64,000 bases of DNA. Source: Rotaria macrura (lineage: Eukaryota; Rotifera; Eurotatoria; Philodinida; Philodinidae). Where the stretch lies: assembly GCA_900239685.1 (NCBI GenBank), contig OENT01000409.1:1-64000 (forward strand), given 5' to 3'. Shown one piece after another: positions 37,001 through 49,900 of the stretch. The notes below the pieces were generated by a model, which was not told where the DNA came from, made no database searches, and worked only from the letters and a program-made list of their open reading frames with translations. Position numbers and translations under genes: made by a program. The first letter of the stretch is position 1; every line of letters starts with the position of its first letter.

Positions 37001-40000
37001 AAAACTCAGGATGGTCATATTGATGACTATGCTTTTCATCCATCGCTTGTGTACATTCGCCACCATATCGACATTTTGTACGGTGAATAAAAACGCTCTG
37101 ATGGATTTTATCTGAGACCATTTGACCACATGTGCCACGTTCAGGACACAATGGTGGATGAGAATATGATTGGCGATGGTGTGCATCGCCCAAATTGGTA
37201 CATTCGCCGCCATATTGGCATGGAGACAAGCCAAAAATAAACACTTCATCTGTGATAATCTTTCCATGATTCTTTCCCACAATTCTGAAGGGTCCGCTAG
37301 CTGTACCAACTTCAGATTCAGGAACCATTGCGTGCACGCGAAGCCCATCAAGTATGTGCTGGAATGGAAGATAGTTTCCATCAGGATTGTGCGCATTGCC
37401 CGTGTTGTGATCGTCAACAATAGCAAAATGAATTGTCTTGAAATAACCAGCATATTGTTGGATAACTGATTTGAAAATTGAAGCCACATGAGTAGGTGGA
37501 TTGTTGAATGCACCACAACCGAGTGCCGAAAGGACAAGACAATCATGTCGATGGTAATGAGCAATGGCGAACAGATTTTCGATTTTCTTTCGTGTGCCCA
37601 TTGTATATTTTCCTGTGAGTAAACTGTTATCATTCCGTTTCAATTGCGGTTGTTGATAGGCGGCCAAAGCGATAGCATGTACATCGCACATGGGCTTCTC
37701 GAGGTACGCATATCCAGTGTCTTCCGTATTACGAAACACCGTAATGCCTGATGTATAGATTGCACCGAATTCATGAATCGGATACATAGTGTGATTAACG
37801 TCCAACAGTTTTTCTACGCCATCCGCTGTGCACCAGTAGCGTTCGGCTACCTTGCCATCATCTAGTTCTGCGTCAAGACTAAGATGATAGTTGGATCGTC
37901 GAAATAAATTCTCTTCTTGAGCTCCAGCACCTCGTCGATAACCGCCACCAGGCGTTTTTTCATGTGCCATATTGAGAAGGACTGGTCGATTTCCGGATGC
38001 TACTAGTTTTTCATAAACAATCAAGCAATCAGCATTCACTACTTCCACTGTCGTGAACGGAAATGGTGGTTTAAGACCAGGTTCAGTCTCTTTTCCAAAA
38101 GCAAGTTTTGACCGATGGTTGTAAGCTACTGTTTTCAACGGTTCAAGCTTTAATTTTATTTCCTTATTATTGCCGCCAATTTCCACAGTATAACCTTTCT
38201 TTTTAATCACACCAATCGTGTTGAGCATCGTTGTGACACGGAGCAAATATCTCTTTCGATCATTCTGCTGACTACGGATGTTTTTAACTGGCTCAAATTG
38301 TTCGAGCCAATATTTGGCATTCCATTTGTATTTGAAGATGGGATGTTGTGGATTAGCGACGAATTGCATAATGTCCGGTCGGTTGACGTCGAGCATTTGC
38401 GCTTCATACCAGTTATCGGCCCTTATCTCGCTATTTTCCGGATCGTTGACAATGTCTGTGTATGGATCGATGCTCAGTGTATAATTGGAGACACGTAATG
38501 CACCCACAGTCAAGCATTGATCATAAACTGATTTATTATTGAGTTCAATAATTAGTTTGTCACCTATCTGTGTGTGTTTTGTGACAGCATTTTGAAATTG
38601 TGAGTGTTGGATGATGAGATTAATCGAAATAGAACGAGACACAGGATGGGTGACGACGCGAAAGGCGAGTCGTGTCTTTTTGGTAAAAATCTGGTTGTTG
38701 AGGGAAATATAATCTACGCTCATCCACTTACGAGCTGCGTTGAGTGCTAGTATAATAGCACTCAACGCTTCTTTGTTGTACTGAACATAGATTGTTTGCT
38801 GATTGTACTGGTCACTCATATGTGCACTTATCACTTTGGTAATCTCAGCATCCGTGATACTGTGAGGAAGATCTTCGAAAAAACTGCAATCAGCTCGTAG
38901 ATAGACATGACCAAATTGTCCATTGACTTTGAAGACATCCACTGTTCGTATGGTGAGAAGTTCGTCGAGAGAACGAGATACTATTTTGAATATGTTCGGA
39001 AATAGTACTGAAATTTGTTCACATGCTGGAAGCTGAGAAGATTTACTCAATTCTGTCCAACGCCGAGCAATTTCGTTGACGGTTATGGTTTCTTGCTGTT
39101 TTTGATCAAAAACTAAGTAGGAAATAAGTTCAAGTTGCTCTACAAATGAAATAATGATATTTTTTTGTGGATCAAGAATGGTTGATGTAACTGTATTGAG
39201 TAGAGCATATTTATCATCGGTATTGGATACAAGTGCAATACCGATACCGATGCTGGAATAACATTTGACTTTGGTAACTTGAATATGATGATTGCTGTTT
39301 AGACGGGCGTCGATCAGTCTTTCGAATTCTGTATCGGTCCGATCACCAGGTAGATCAGGAATGTAGACAAAGAGTTCGCGTTCGGGTACGAGTGCACATT
39401 TGCCTGATTTAATCACAGTATCTTTACTGTAGGGTGGTCCAGTACCTNATATCGGCTGCACAGGGTCTGTTCGGATTCCTAAACGGCGCCATTGGGGTCG
39501 TGTGCCTTGATGACAGATGCTACACGTCTTCTCATCACTAGTATTGTGGAACGTGCACACTTGGCATTCCCATTCGGTCGGTGACTGATCTGGTAACTCT
39601 GTTTCTCGTTCTGTTGGTTGCTGGGAGGTAGGATAGTTCCTTGAGGATGACGGCGACGGTTTATTGGATTTGAGAGAAGCAGCTTGATGTTGGCCACTGC
39701 ATGCACCACGATGACAGCTTGAATCAGATTCTTGTTGATTTCTAAGAGATGCCGTGGCAGCACGAGGCGTCCGACATGCATCGCATTCGATTGCACCAGG
39801 TGTATTAATCAAAGTACATGTTTCACATGTCCAGCTTGTAAAGGAGTGATTTATCTGCTCAGCGTTCATTTTCATGGGTGTCTCTTTCGTTTGTTTTTTT
39901 AACTAATGGAAGAGAAATCCGTAGGGCATGATTATATGTCTTACCGACAGCACCAGATGTTAACAAAAAGTTATAGGAGAAAACTGTATAAATCTCAATC

Positions 40001-40465
40001 TCTTGTGAAAATTCTACCACTCATCAAGGCTAAGCTCAAGTGGGTATTTTTTTCGATCGCTACTATCCCGATTAGTTGGTCGCTGATACTTCTGAGAAGA
40101 TATTTTAGAGATATTCTCCGTAATCCATCACAGTTATCGATTGCTTTCTTTTACTGGAAAGCTCGTTAATCTTCTGTCAAAAGTCATTAGTTCATTGTTT
40201 TTGAAGTTTCTCTGCATTGATGAAAATCACGACTTACGTCATCCTTCGGTGTCTGGTCTTCTGATATCGATTTCTGATCGCCAAACATTGACACGAGTAA
40301 AGGCATTTTGTCTCGACAGATTGGACAGTCATGATTATTCGCTTGCACACTCAATTTTATACATTGAAGATGAAATGTATGGTGACACTTCATTGTTACC
40401 AAAACCTCTTCGTTCAATGGATCATGGCAGATAACACAAATTCTTTCTTCACAATCATTGGTCAT
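34071..40465 (-). CDS. RING-H2 / NZF / PARG-like macro / PBZ-finger multidomain protein, interrupted by one in-frame stop
   Basis: Exon 1 (40465-40238, 76 codons) encodes a RING-H2 finger and ends at a gtaagt donor. A 335-nt intron ends in tctcttccattag, and exon 2 (39902-34071) continues in phase. After the ATG at 39875, residues 14-40 and 101-127 are RanBP2/NZF zinc fingers (WTCETCTL...CDAC; WECQVCTF...CSIC). About 605-850 is a PARG/TIGR02452-type macro domain with PGGGYRRGAGAQEE; the two glutamates are catalytic in PARGs. About 886-1152 holds a row of PBZ-like fingers (CQYGGECTNLGDAHH...H; CRYGGEC; CKYLGSEC). A TAA at 35756-35754 interrupts the frame, which then stays open to 34071 and adds an unrecognised domain and four more C-x5-C-type fingers. 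Likely role (inferred): binding and hydrolysing poly(ADP-ribose) with ubiquitin signalling. One N lies at 39448. Confidence 0.75.
35754..35756 (-). other. In-frame TAA splitting the PARG-like gene
   Basis: The stop follows LGPHLGHY and is followed in the same frame by GDIFIVFKRELKYHPDTNF and 560 further open codons. No intron with good phase removes it. It may be a natural end, a nonsense allele or a base-call error. Confidence 0.8.
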
Positions 40466-41657
40466 TTTGTAAATATGCAGTCAAACTTTTCGTTACTGAA
40501 TATTAGTTCTGAAAGTTATATGTCTTGTTTTCCCCTTCGTGTTAGATATATCACCAGAAGAAAAAACCCAATAAGGCACATGATGGAAATTTTCCTGCTT
40601 TACACGATTTTAAAAAGGAAAAACAGATCGTTATGAAATAAAACAGTAACAAATTGGAAACAACTCATGCTGCCAATCTCAACAAAAAGCGATAGATGGG
40701 GTTTTCTTGTGCGTGTCGAACTTGGATTATAATATTATCAACACTCACAGGCACACTCAGACTCATCTAGACCCAGACATAATTCACCACTCAAACTCTA
40801 TTATAATCCCTCTTGTTGAAATATAAAGGCACCACCATATCACAAGTTTTACATGAACGAACAAAAGAAATAGTTATGACCCAGAAAAATTGAATGAAAT
40901 GGTTTCCGTTTGTACATTTGGAAAATTCGATTCTTGAATGTCAATTTTCCTCGTTTTGTTATACTTCTATTTTTATTCTTAATATTTTGCATGTATTTTC
41001 TCTTCAAAGTTATGCTAGATCCTTTGCGAAAAAAGAAAAGGTTCTGCATGTTGAAATTTTCCTAGAAATCCATACGTTCAATTTCGATGAAAGTGCTATA
41101 TAGACACCCATAACTACGAGGACAAAATCACGGTCACCATAGGACATGACTCATGGGAAAGTTTCATTATATTGACATTTCTATTGTGATTAACAAAAAT
41201 GGTTTACAATGCAGGAAATTCAAAATTAAACAAATTACTAAGAAAAAAGTTTTAATAGTTAGAAAGAAGCCAGAATGCCACAAAGGTTTTCTTAAGATTA
41301 AAACTTTGAAACTAAGAAAATCAAAATAGTAAAAATCTACCATATAAACATTTTAAAAGTTAAAATAAATGGAAATTGTAATAACTTAAAATATATCTGG
41401 AAAAATTTCAGAATAAAAATACAGGAATTAAATACCTTTTATGGAAAACCATCCAAAAACTAAAGATCTAGAAAAATAAAATAAAGTTTAACGAAGGAAA
41501 CAAACTAAACGTGTGCTAATGAACGAAAAAAGGATTCAAAAACTTTGATGATAACCAAAATTAAAAAATAAGGTTCCTGACCTATACTCTTTTTTATCCG
41601 AACGAGTTATGAAAAGAAAGCTCGGTAAGATTTTCGCTAATACTGTCCCTGTTTATA
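40466..41657. other. Divergent intergenic region, left part
   Basis: The first 140 bp share homology with 204-345. The rest is AT-rich with no recognised gene. It should include the promoter of the RING-PARG gene. Confidence 0.4.
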
Positions 41658-42374
41658 TGACTAACGAGAGAGTATATTTGAGTGTAGCCCCTGACAAGAC
41701 GCCTTCAAGTATCGTATCTGATAGAGACCTTCATGAATATCACCACTATTGATATCTTAACTGCTTTCCTTGAAGCTTGAAGAAAAGAGAAAATCAAACT
41801 TTTTTCAAGTATATTACCACTATGAGTTGAATCGTTTCTGATTTTGTAAGATGGTTAACAGAAAATTGAAATTTTCATAAAAATCACATCAAATGAACAA
41901 AAATTGATATGAAACAGTTATTTCTAGCATATTTTTGCCGTTATATGAAGTCACGTATTAAGAAGAATGGGTGCAGTACATGATTATTCAATTCTCTCGA
42001 CTGTTCTTCCCTCTGTTTTTCGCTCTTTCCACCAGACCATCATTGAAACGAAAAGAACAACACAATATTTTTCTAAATAGATATCATGATGGTGTTGAAA
42101 ATAGGACCTGGAAATAGCAGTTTAATATGTAATTTTTCCTAATTTACATATAATGATCAAAGTAAGGTTGCTAATCCGTTTTTGATGATTCTTGTTGAAT
42201 TATTAAAACAATAACTTATTAATTTGAAAAAATTTTAAGTTTCTCTTTTCTTCAAACTTCCACGAAATCAGCTAAGATATTAATAGTAGTGATATTCATT
42301 AAGGTCTTGATGAAACATAATATGTTAAAACCTCTTCTCAAGAGGTACACTCAAATATATTCCCTCGTCAGTGT
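41658..42374. repeat. Fold-back element with about 150-bp inverted arms
   Basis: The left arm (about 41658-41815: gtatatttgagtgta, gaatatcaccactattgatatctta, gaagaaaagagaaa) recurs in reverse complement on the right (about 42235-42374: tttctcttttcttc, taatagtagtgatattcatt, tacactcaaatatat). The arms are clearly diverged and the roughly 420-bp middle has no coding frame. It is probably a MITE; the target duplication is uncertain. Confidence 0.65.
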
Positions 42375-43890
42375 TATCGTCAGGTTGTCCTCTTTACTCC
42401 ATTTGAGGTACCCCGTTTTGATCTTTATTACCCCATAGAAATCGGTGCCGTTACGGTACCCACTCTAGTACCCCATTTGAGCTTTTTCCGTTGCACTAGT
42501 TGTGAACCACCTTTTAATAAAAATTCGAAAAATTTCTCATAGAACTCTAAGTCACTTGTAGAGATATGAAATGCGAATGTTCAAAATAGACCATAGAAAT
42601 TTGCGAGCGTCAGGAACGCTAGTATCTATTCAAGCTTGTCTTTCTATTGAATTGTTGATGTCACTCTGAAGGTCAAGCTGGATTTTGGATGAAGTACTAA
42701 AATGAAATGTGAAAGTTGTATTCCAATGGTTCACCCAAAAATTATCAAATATATGTACAACGCAGTTGAAACGGAGCTAGATAAAACAGAATGTTGCTTA
42801 GCGTAGCGAGTTCAATAATTATTCACTCCTGCCTCAAGAATCAAACATTTCCGCTTGACCGTCATTGGAAGAAAGATTTCAGACATATTGAGAAATTAAT
42901 TGATTTTTCCGCTAAAACGATAGGCAAACGATGAATTGCAACGATAACATTGCCAACATATGTGACAATGTTTTGCTTCTCAAAAAATCAATAATGGCAT
43001 TCACACAATTTGCATAAAAATATGGAAACTTTTGCTTTTCTTCAAAAGCTTTTTCTGTCTTCCTCGATTCCTTCACTTTCAAACAAGTGTGAGAAGCGTA
43101 GCCGTCTTCGACTGCACGATAGGAAAGAAAAGCTTCTGAATCATGCGCATAAATGTATTTTCCCTATAGGAGATTGTAAAAAAATCTTGCTTGTTGAGGA
43201 ATGAACTGAACTTTGCACAATTTATTAACTGCTCCTAAAATTCACCTTTTCCCATTAAACAAGATTGAAAACAATAACAGTTTGGTTAATTTTCGTATAA
43301 ATAGAAAATACTAAATCAGCTCTAACGTGAAAATCTTTGACCCTTTCTCTCAATTTTGGCTGTGTGGAACCAATACTCTTGTAACAAGACTTGTACTAGT
43401 TAATTTCAACAGTGAGTGTTTCTTTAATTCAGGATTTTCGCTTCTCTTCAACAAAGCCTATTTATGCTGAAAACTTCTTTATTATGGGAAACTTCTTTCT
43501 GATAGGTGAATTTATTAGAGTATTTTTGGCAGAAAGACAGTTCAACATAAATTGTTTCACCAGATGACACTCTTTTCTGACTAGTTTCCCTTATAGTAAA
43601 ACTTTGAATTTCGATACAAACTTATGTACCCCAAAGATGCATCATTAGTAAGTTGCTGTGAAATACGAATAAACACTGCATGAACCGAAACAAATTCTAA
43701 TTAAAATTTATTTTTAGTTCAAAACTGCAGTGTGTCGGCTAGAATATGCTGATATACTATCTTAATTACTAAATTCTTAATCAAGAAATAAATACCGCAA
43801 AAAAGATAAATCACGAAAGAATATTCCCCAATAGCCATTCTCAAAACAGTAGAATTTGAGTTTTTCCTATCTTGATCGATATTTTTCTTT
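42375..43890. other. Intergenic stretch upstream of the giant GTPase gene
   Basis: No gene was recognised. Words like taccccatttgag and the palindrome-like ggtgccgttacggtaccc lie at 42400-42480. The promoter of the GTPase gene should be here. Confidence 0.4.
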
Positions 43891-43935
43891 TTGTTCTTTG
43901 TTTCAGTGGCAATAGTCAACACGACCGAATCAGAG

Positions 43936-46900
43936 ATGGTACATGAAATGACACTGAATTCAGAACATATAGAAATTTATAAATTGTTCTATGTGGAACG
44001 TGATCAATCTCCAACAACTGAAGTGTACAAGATATCAGGGGATCTTCAAAATATGTTACGCGTAACTAGAACTCTTCGTCTATTAGACACTACCAAAGTA
44101 CGAATATTTGGCATGTTTGGTGATTATATCTCTCTAGAAAACAATCTTCATTCTTTATTTCCAAATGCTGAAAACCAAATAAAACCGTTGTTTAGTAACT
44201 ATGATCACATGCCTCGTTTATGTGCAGTTTTCAACAAAACTACTTTTGTTTTCTTATTAATTTCTAATCAAAACTTGACTCTCGTAGAAGAGAATCATTT
44301 TACTATCCAGATGCAAAAGTTTCTACAAGATATCTGTCACAATATTCTTATTTGTGCTTCTGAAGCATTTTTCTTAAATTTTTCAACAAAACATTCATTT
44401 CATGGTAAGCCACATGGGTATCGAAGCTATAAATTAGTAAAAACAGAAGTAATTAATATGCCAACACCAGAAAAAATTAAACTTGACCGTGACAATATTC
44501 TGAAATCTTTGTTAGATGAAAAATGTCGCAATGTTTTAAGTACCAATACTAATCAAGTTACATATTGTGTTCGAAAACGTTTTCAAGAATCAAACTTCAT
44601 GACAAAAAACGATAGATTTATGAAATTAGATAAACTGCTACAAGCTCAATTTGATATAAGTAGGTCTAATTTAAGAACAATCTTAACATTTTGTGATAAA
44701 AGTCGAGTGTTTTTATCTAACAAACAAAAAGAAGAAATAGCAAAAATCATTAAAAACTACACACAATTATATAATAATGAAACAGCACATCTTGATAACG
44801 AAGTAAAGTCATCTGTTCAAGAATTGATTGGTGTTCCAAAATTATTGGGTTCTTTAAGACATGATACAGAAAAAGAATTTAGGAAAATCTTATATGAAAC
44901 TGCAAAAACCTGGCTAATCAATCCAAAATGTTTAAATATAACTGCAGAAGATTGTACCGATTATATTATTGCTGTATTCGTGATTAATATGAAAAACAGA
45001 TGTAATAGCGTCGAAATTAAACCCCAACGGGGTTCTGCTTTTATATCCAAACTAAGGCAAAACGATAAAAGAAATAGCACACGTCAAATACAAGAAAATG
45101 GCATAAAAAGAATTATATCAGAAAGTCAATCTGAAAATCAACTCGACATAAATTTTGATATTCATCCATTATACTATATTCCACAATTTGATGATGAGAA
45201 TCATTTAAATTTTGTTTCTGTTAACAGTTCTACTCCGATTCAAATTACATTTAATGAATTAAATCATTTTGTGAATAATTTATCAGAGCTCTCTGAATCC
45301 GAGCGTCTTGAGTTACCTAAACGGATGCAATTTATTGCTTGTTTTAATACCAATGATAGCAACAATCAAATTATTGTAATCAAAAGACCCAGTATTAAAG
45401 ACGGGAAATTAAGTAGCAATGCTACTATACACACTATTTTACTGCATAAAAATGGACTTTTCAGAAAATTATCGGATTATATGTGTTCTGAAATTCATGT
45501 GGCGTTTGCTTTCAACGAAAATTCACAAACATTGGTTTTCTATAATACAAGCACCGGAGATATAACAAGATGGTCATTGGATGAATTCGAAGAGCTAAAA
45601 ATTCATCCTATTTTACGCAAAGTGGATGATTCTATGAAGTCAACCGCAGTTAAAAGTCTCGCACTAACAGTGGCACAGGATTTACTCGTTCTCATTGACT
45701 CCACTTCTAACGTCTATTCAATAAATATCACAAACGAAGATACCGTGGTTACAGAATTATTAGTTAAAACAACAAGTAATGCAAATAATAAACAAAATTT
45801 TACAGCTGATAATGGAGAACTTTACTTAGCCGTTCAAACGATTGGCGAGAAAAATCCAATCTTTTTCTTTCAAGCAGCATCTTGTATTGATATTATTGAT
45901 CGGAGTTATTCTCAAATCCATAGTATTAAACTGGATCAAATTTCACAATATTATAAAATGGAAATTTTTACAAATTTTGTCGATACATATTGCATTTTAT
46001 TCAATGAACAAGTTAATGAAGTTTTTCGTATTCAAAATCTGATATCAGATACACGTATCGAACGTCAAGGAAGCTCGAATACTTTAGAAAAAGCAGATAA
46101 ACAATACATTGGCAATCGATTATTAGATATTATTAAAAAATACGTATTCTAATGCGATAAAAAAGTACTTCAAAGATTTGAAGTTGTCGGCAGAACTGGC
46201 AATACATGATCAAAAACCTGATTTAATTGATCCTTCAATAAAGATAGAACAATTATGCCTAGTTTTGAATAGTCGAGTGCCATTACAACTCTGTACGATT
46301 GAGATGGGCACTCTTGTACCATTAAATGATGGAAGACGAGATCAAATGAATCACTTAATATCAAAATCGTTTAGCATTGAAATGGGAGCACGAGAAATTT
46401 CATTTTCATATTTAGATTACTTGTTAAAAGATATTAATGAAAATGATAACCTTAGAATTGTAGGTATTATTGGCCGCCAATCAACTGGAAAAAGTTATTT
46501 ATTAAATAGGATATTCCAAACACGATTTGATGTTGCAGCTGGACGATGTACTGATGGAATATGGATGAGTTTTGCTTTTATTGAAAACGTTCACTTTGTT
46601 ATATTAGATTGTGAAGGCTTATTTAGTGATCAGCGTACCGAAGATGAAGAAATAAAGCTCATCTCGTTCTTGGTTGCTGTTTGTGATATAACTATTCTGA
46701 GTCAAGACTTAGGGTTTAGCCGTTTTCAAGATCATCTATTTCATGTTTTGTCTCAAGCAGTCGAAAAGATAAAACGAAGTGAAAAATTATTTAAGGGAGT
46801 ATTACTAGTTGCTATTCGAGATATTAGTGATAATAATTATCGAGAATCACTGAATGCTGCGGAAAAGAAATTTTTAGACTTACAAAGTCGAGGTAAGAGT

Positions 46901-49900
46901 GATTTTATTGAACAGTTGTTTCCTATGGGATTTAAAATACATTTATTGCATCATTTTGAAAATAACAATTTCGATAATGAAGTTCAAGTATTGCGTGAAC
47001 TGTTTTGCAGTAACATCGACTCTGAATTACAAGCAGCATGTCGATGGAAAAATGGAAAAAATTTCGCTGATCGTTTAAAAATTCTCTTAGCACAATTATA
47101 TACAGGTAATTTTATTGATTCTGATAAAATACATATTGAAATGAAAATGTCAGAGTTAATCGAACAAGTTAAACAAGCTTGGACTAGATTTAATTTAGAT
47201 GATCAAGAAGAAATTGCATCATATGAACAAATTATAGAAAGAATATTTGAGAATAAAAATTATTCAATTAAAGTGAATCATACTAAATTAATTTTAGAAG
47301 AAAATACTGTTGATCAAAATTTCGACAATGTTTGTAATTTTATTCTCAACCAATTATGTACTCAAAATGATTCAACCATTCAAATATACAAAATGCGCAT
47401 GTTTATCAATGAAATTATACCTGAAGTAATTGATTATCGACATCAACGGATTAGAAATTGGATGATTAAAAAGTTTGAAGAGGAATTTCCAAATAAAAGT
47501 AATCATGTTAAAGAACGTGAAAAGCTTTTAAGCATAATTGATAGATATATGAGTTTATCTGACTTGCGCAAGTGTATAAAGACATGTTCAACATGTGCTT
47601 TACAGTGTATAAAAAATTCTCAACATACAGAAGAGAAAAAGACTTCACTCAAACTAAAAAAAGACGAGATGGAAAAATCACGAAGTCTGCTAGAAACAAT
47701 TGATTTAGATAATACTTACGATCTTATGCAAAAATTAAATCAGGACATTGATGATGGGATATCAAAAGAGAACGAACTTCATAAAAAAATGATTTCGTTG
47801 TCGAGTCAATTAAAATATCTAAGAGAAAAAGAACAACTTGAAATAGAAAAAAATGAATGTGATGCTAAGATTGTTCTTAAAAATAGAGAAGCCCAAGATC
47901 ATCGAGAAAAAATCAATAATATTGATCAAGAATTGAAAACTCTTTTGCAAAATACAAATGATTTTCAAAATACAGATCAATTGTTGAATGAACTTAATGA
48001 AGAATTTCTACTTCTGCGTTGTCCTGCTAAATACAATACTGATCAATTAAATTCACTTATTGATTCATTTCATACAAATTATAAAATCATTAATAAACCA
48101 GCAAGCGATTTATTCAGTTTCTTGGTGGAAGGAGACACTAATGAGTCAACTGAACCCGTCAGTCATCGTCAATCTCTGACACCGTCATTTTTAGATATGA
48201 TGACCAAAAATATTGATCGAATTTTCAATTATTGTACAGTTGTTAAAGAAAATTTAGAAAAAATCGAAAATCAACTGAATTCTTCAAAAGAAAATTTAAA
48301 TATGACCAAATGTACAATTGAAGAGCTCAAACAAAAAGAACTTAGTCTTCAACTTGATAAGGAACAAGTAATCAAATTGGCTAAAAAAGAAGAAATCGAA
48401 AATGAAAAATTTATCAAGCAAATAACTGAAATAAATGTTGAATTAGAAGCTTTATCCAAAATAACAGACGACAATGATCAGTCAAATGATGGGATCAATT
48501 CATTAGTTGTTCGAAAAATTCAAAAACAAGTCAAATTTTTAACCGAACAGCGCAATAATATTTCACAACATTGTGTTTTCAATGATCAAGTGGAGATTGA
48601 GGCAATCATAAATAGCCAAGAAGCTATAAATTTACAATATTTTTCGGACGGCGAAAGCAGGAAAGAAACGCAAACAACGAATGACACTATTCGAATCTCA
48701 ATATGCAAAGAAGAAATAAACAAGAATGAGGAATACTTAAAAACTAATATTATTCAAACAGAGACAAAATCGATCATAGCAGAGCAGTTGAAATTAAAAC
48801 AAATACACGAAGAACTTGGTGAAGTTAATCAACTTTTGCAAAATCTGAATTCCGTTCAGGGGGAAATTCAGTTGAAGCAAAATAGTCTATCGGACTGTTT
48901 GGGGAAAATAAATGATTCAAAAACATCCATTGAGAGTGTAGAAGTGGAAGATATGTTGGAGATCATCGACCAAAATGAACAGTCAGAGAATTTGAAAAAA
49001 TTGTTTGAAAAACTTCAGGTCGAACTCGATGAATTAAAAAGAAAGAGACTTGATTTATGTAATAATGATCCTGTGTTAAATAAAATTTTGGATGAACCAG
49101 TATGTAATACGGAGAAAGAAGAGGAAAGATTACGAGATCGTTTAAATGAACTACCAAAATATTCTGAATGCTTTAATAGAACAAATCAACCTTTATTAAA
49201 TATTTTACAGCCAAGTCAACAAAAATTAAATGAACAAGATCCGCAACTGTTAAATAACGATCGGAAACTTATTGAACAGAATATTATTTATGAAAAATAC
49301 AATGAAGAAGTTAAAATATATGAAAAACTACATATTTTAGGGGAAAATCTTCTTCAATCACTTATGCAAGTTAAACATTCCTTGAGTGCTAATCTGGAAA
49401 GACTCAATAAAATTTCTGCAGCAAACACTTTAATTAATGAACGTGTGTCATTATCAAATGAACTCAAATTGGTTAGTGAAGAAGTCGCTCAACTCAAAAC
49501 TAATACAGAGCAGTTGGATAATCAATTGTACAACATGAATAGTAATAGTCTTTCGATTAATTCTAGTAATAGTCAGGACTGTGATAAAGATTATCAAAAA
49601 GTTGTGAAGGATTATGAGACTACAAGTTCTTGTAATAAGAAATTAAATGAGACATTAATAAATATTAGTAATTATTCTCGGTTAAAATCTGAAGTCGAAG
49701 GTTTAGAAAGGGAAACTCAAAACAACTGTGACTGTGGAACCGATCATAAATGTTCAGGAATATGTCAAATATGCATTGCAGAAGACGAATCGAGACAAAA
49801 TCCATGTATGCTTTTAGCTGGACACCGTTGTGAACATACATGTCATGCTGACCATAAATGCCCTAAATTTTGTCAAATTTGCGAAAGTTATAGATTTCTT

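Noticed and set aside
34563..37633. Several 100-310 codon frames overlapping the PARG-like gene on either strand
   Set aside because: They are in other frames of a gene with recognisable zinc fingers and a PARG motif, and their own sequence shows Cys/His artefacts of the real frame.
46141..46172. A 32-nt GT-AG intron removing the frame break in the giant GTPase gene
   Set aside because: It would place a TGA directly after the splice; a one-base difference in the A6 run is simpler.
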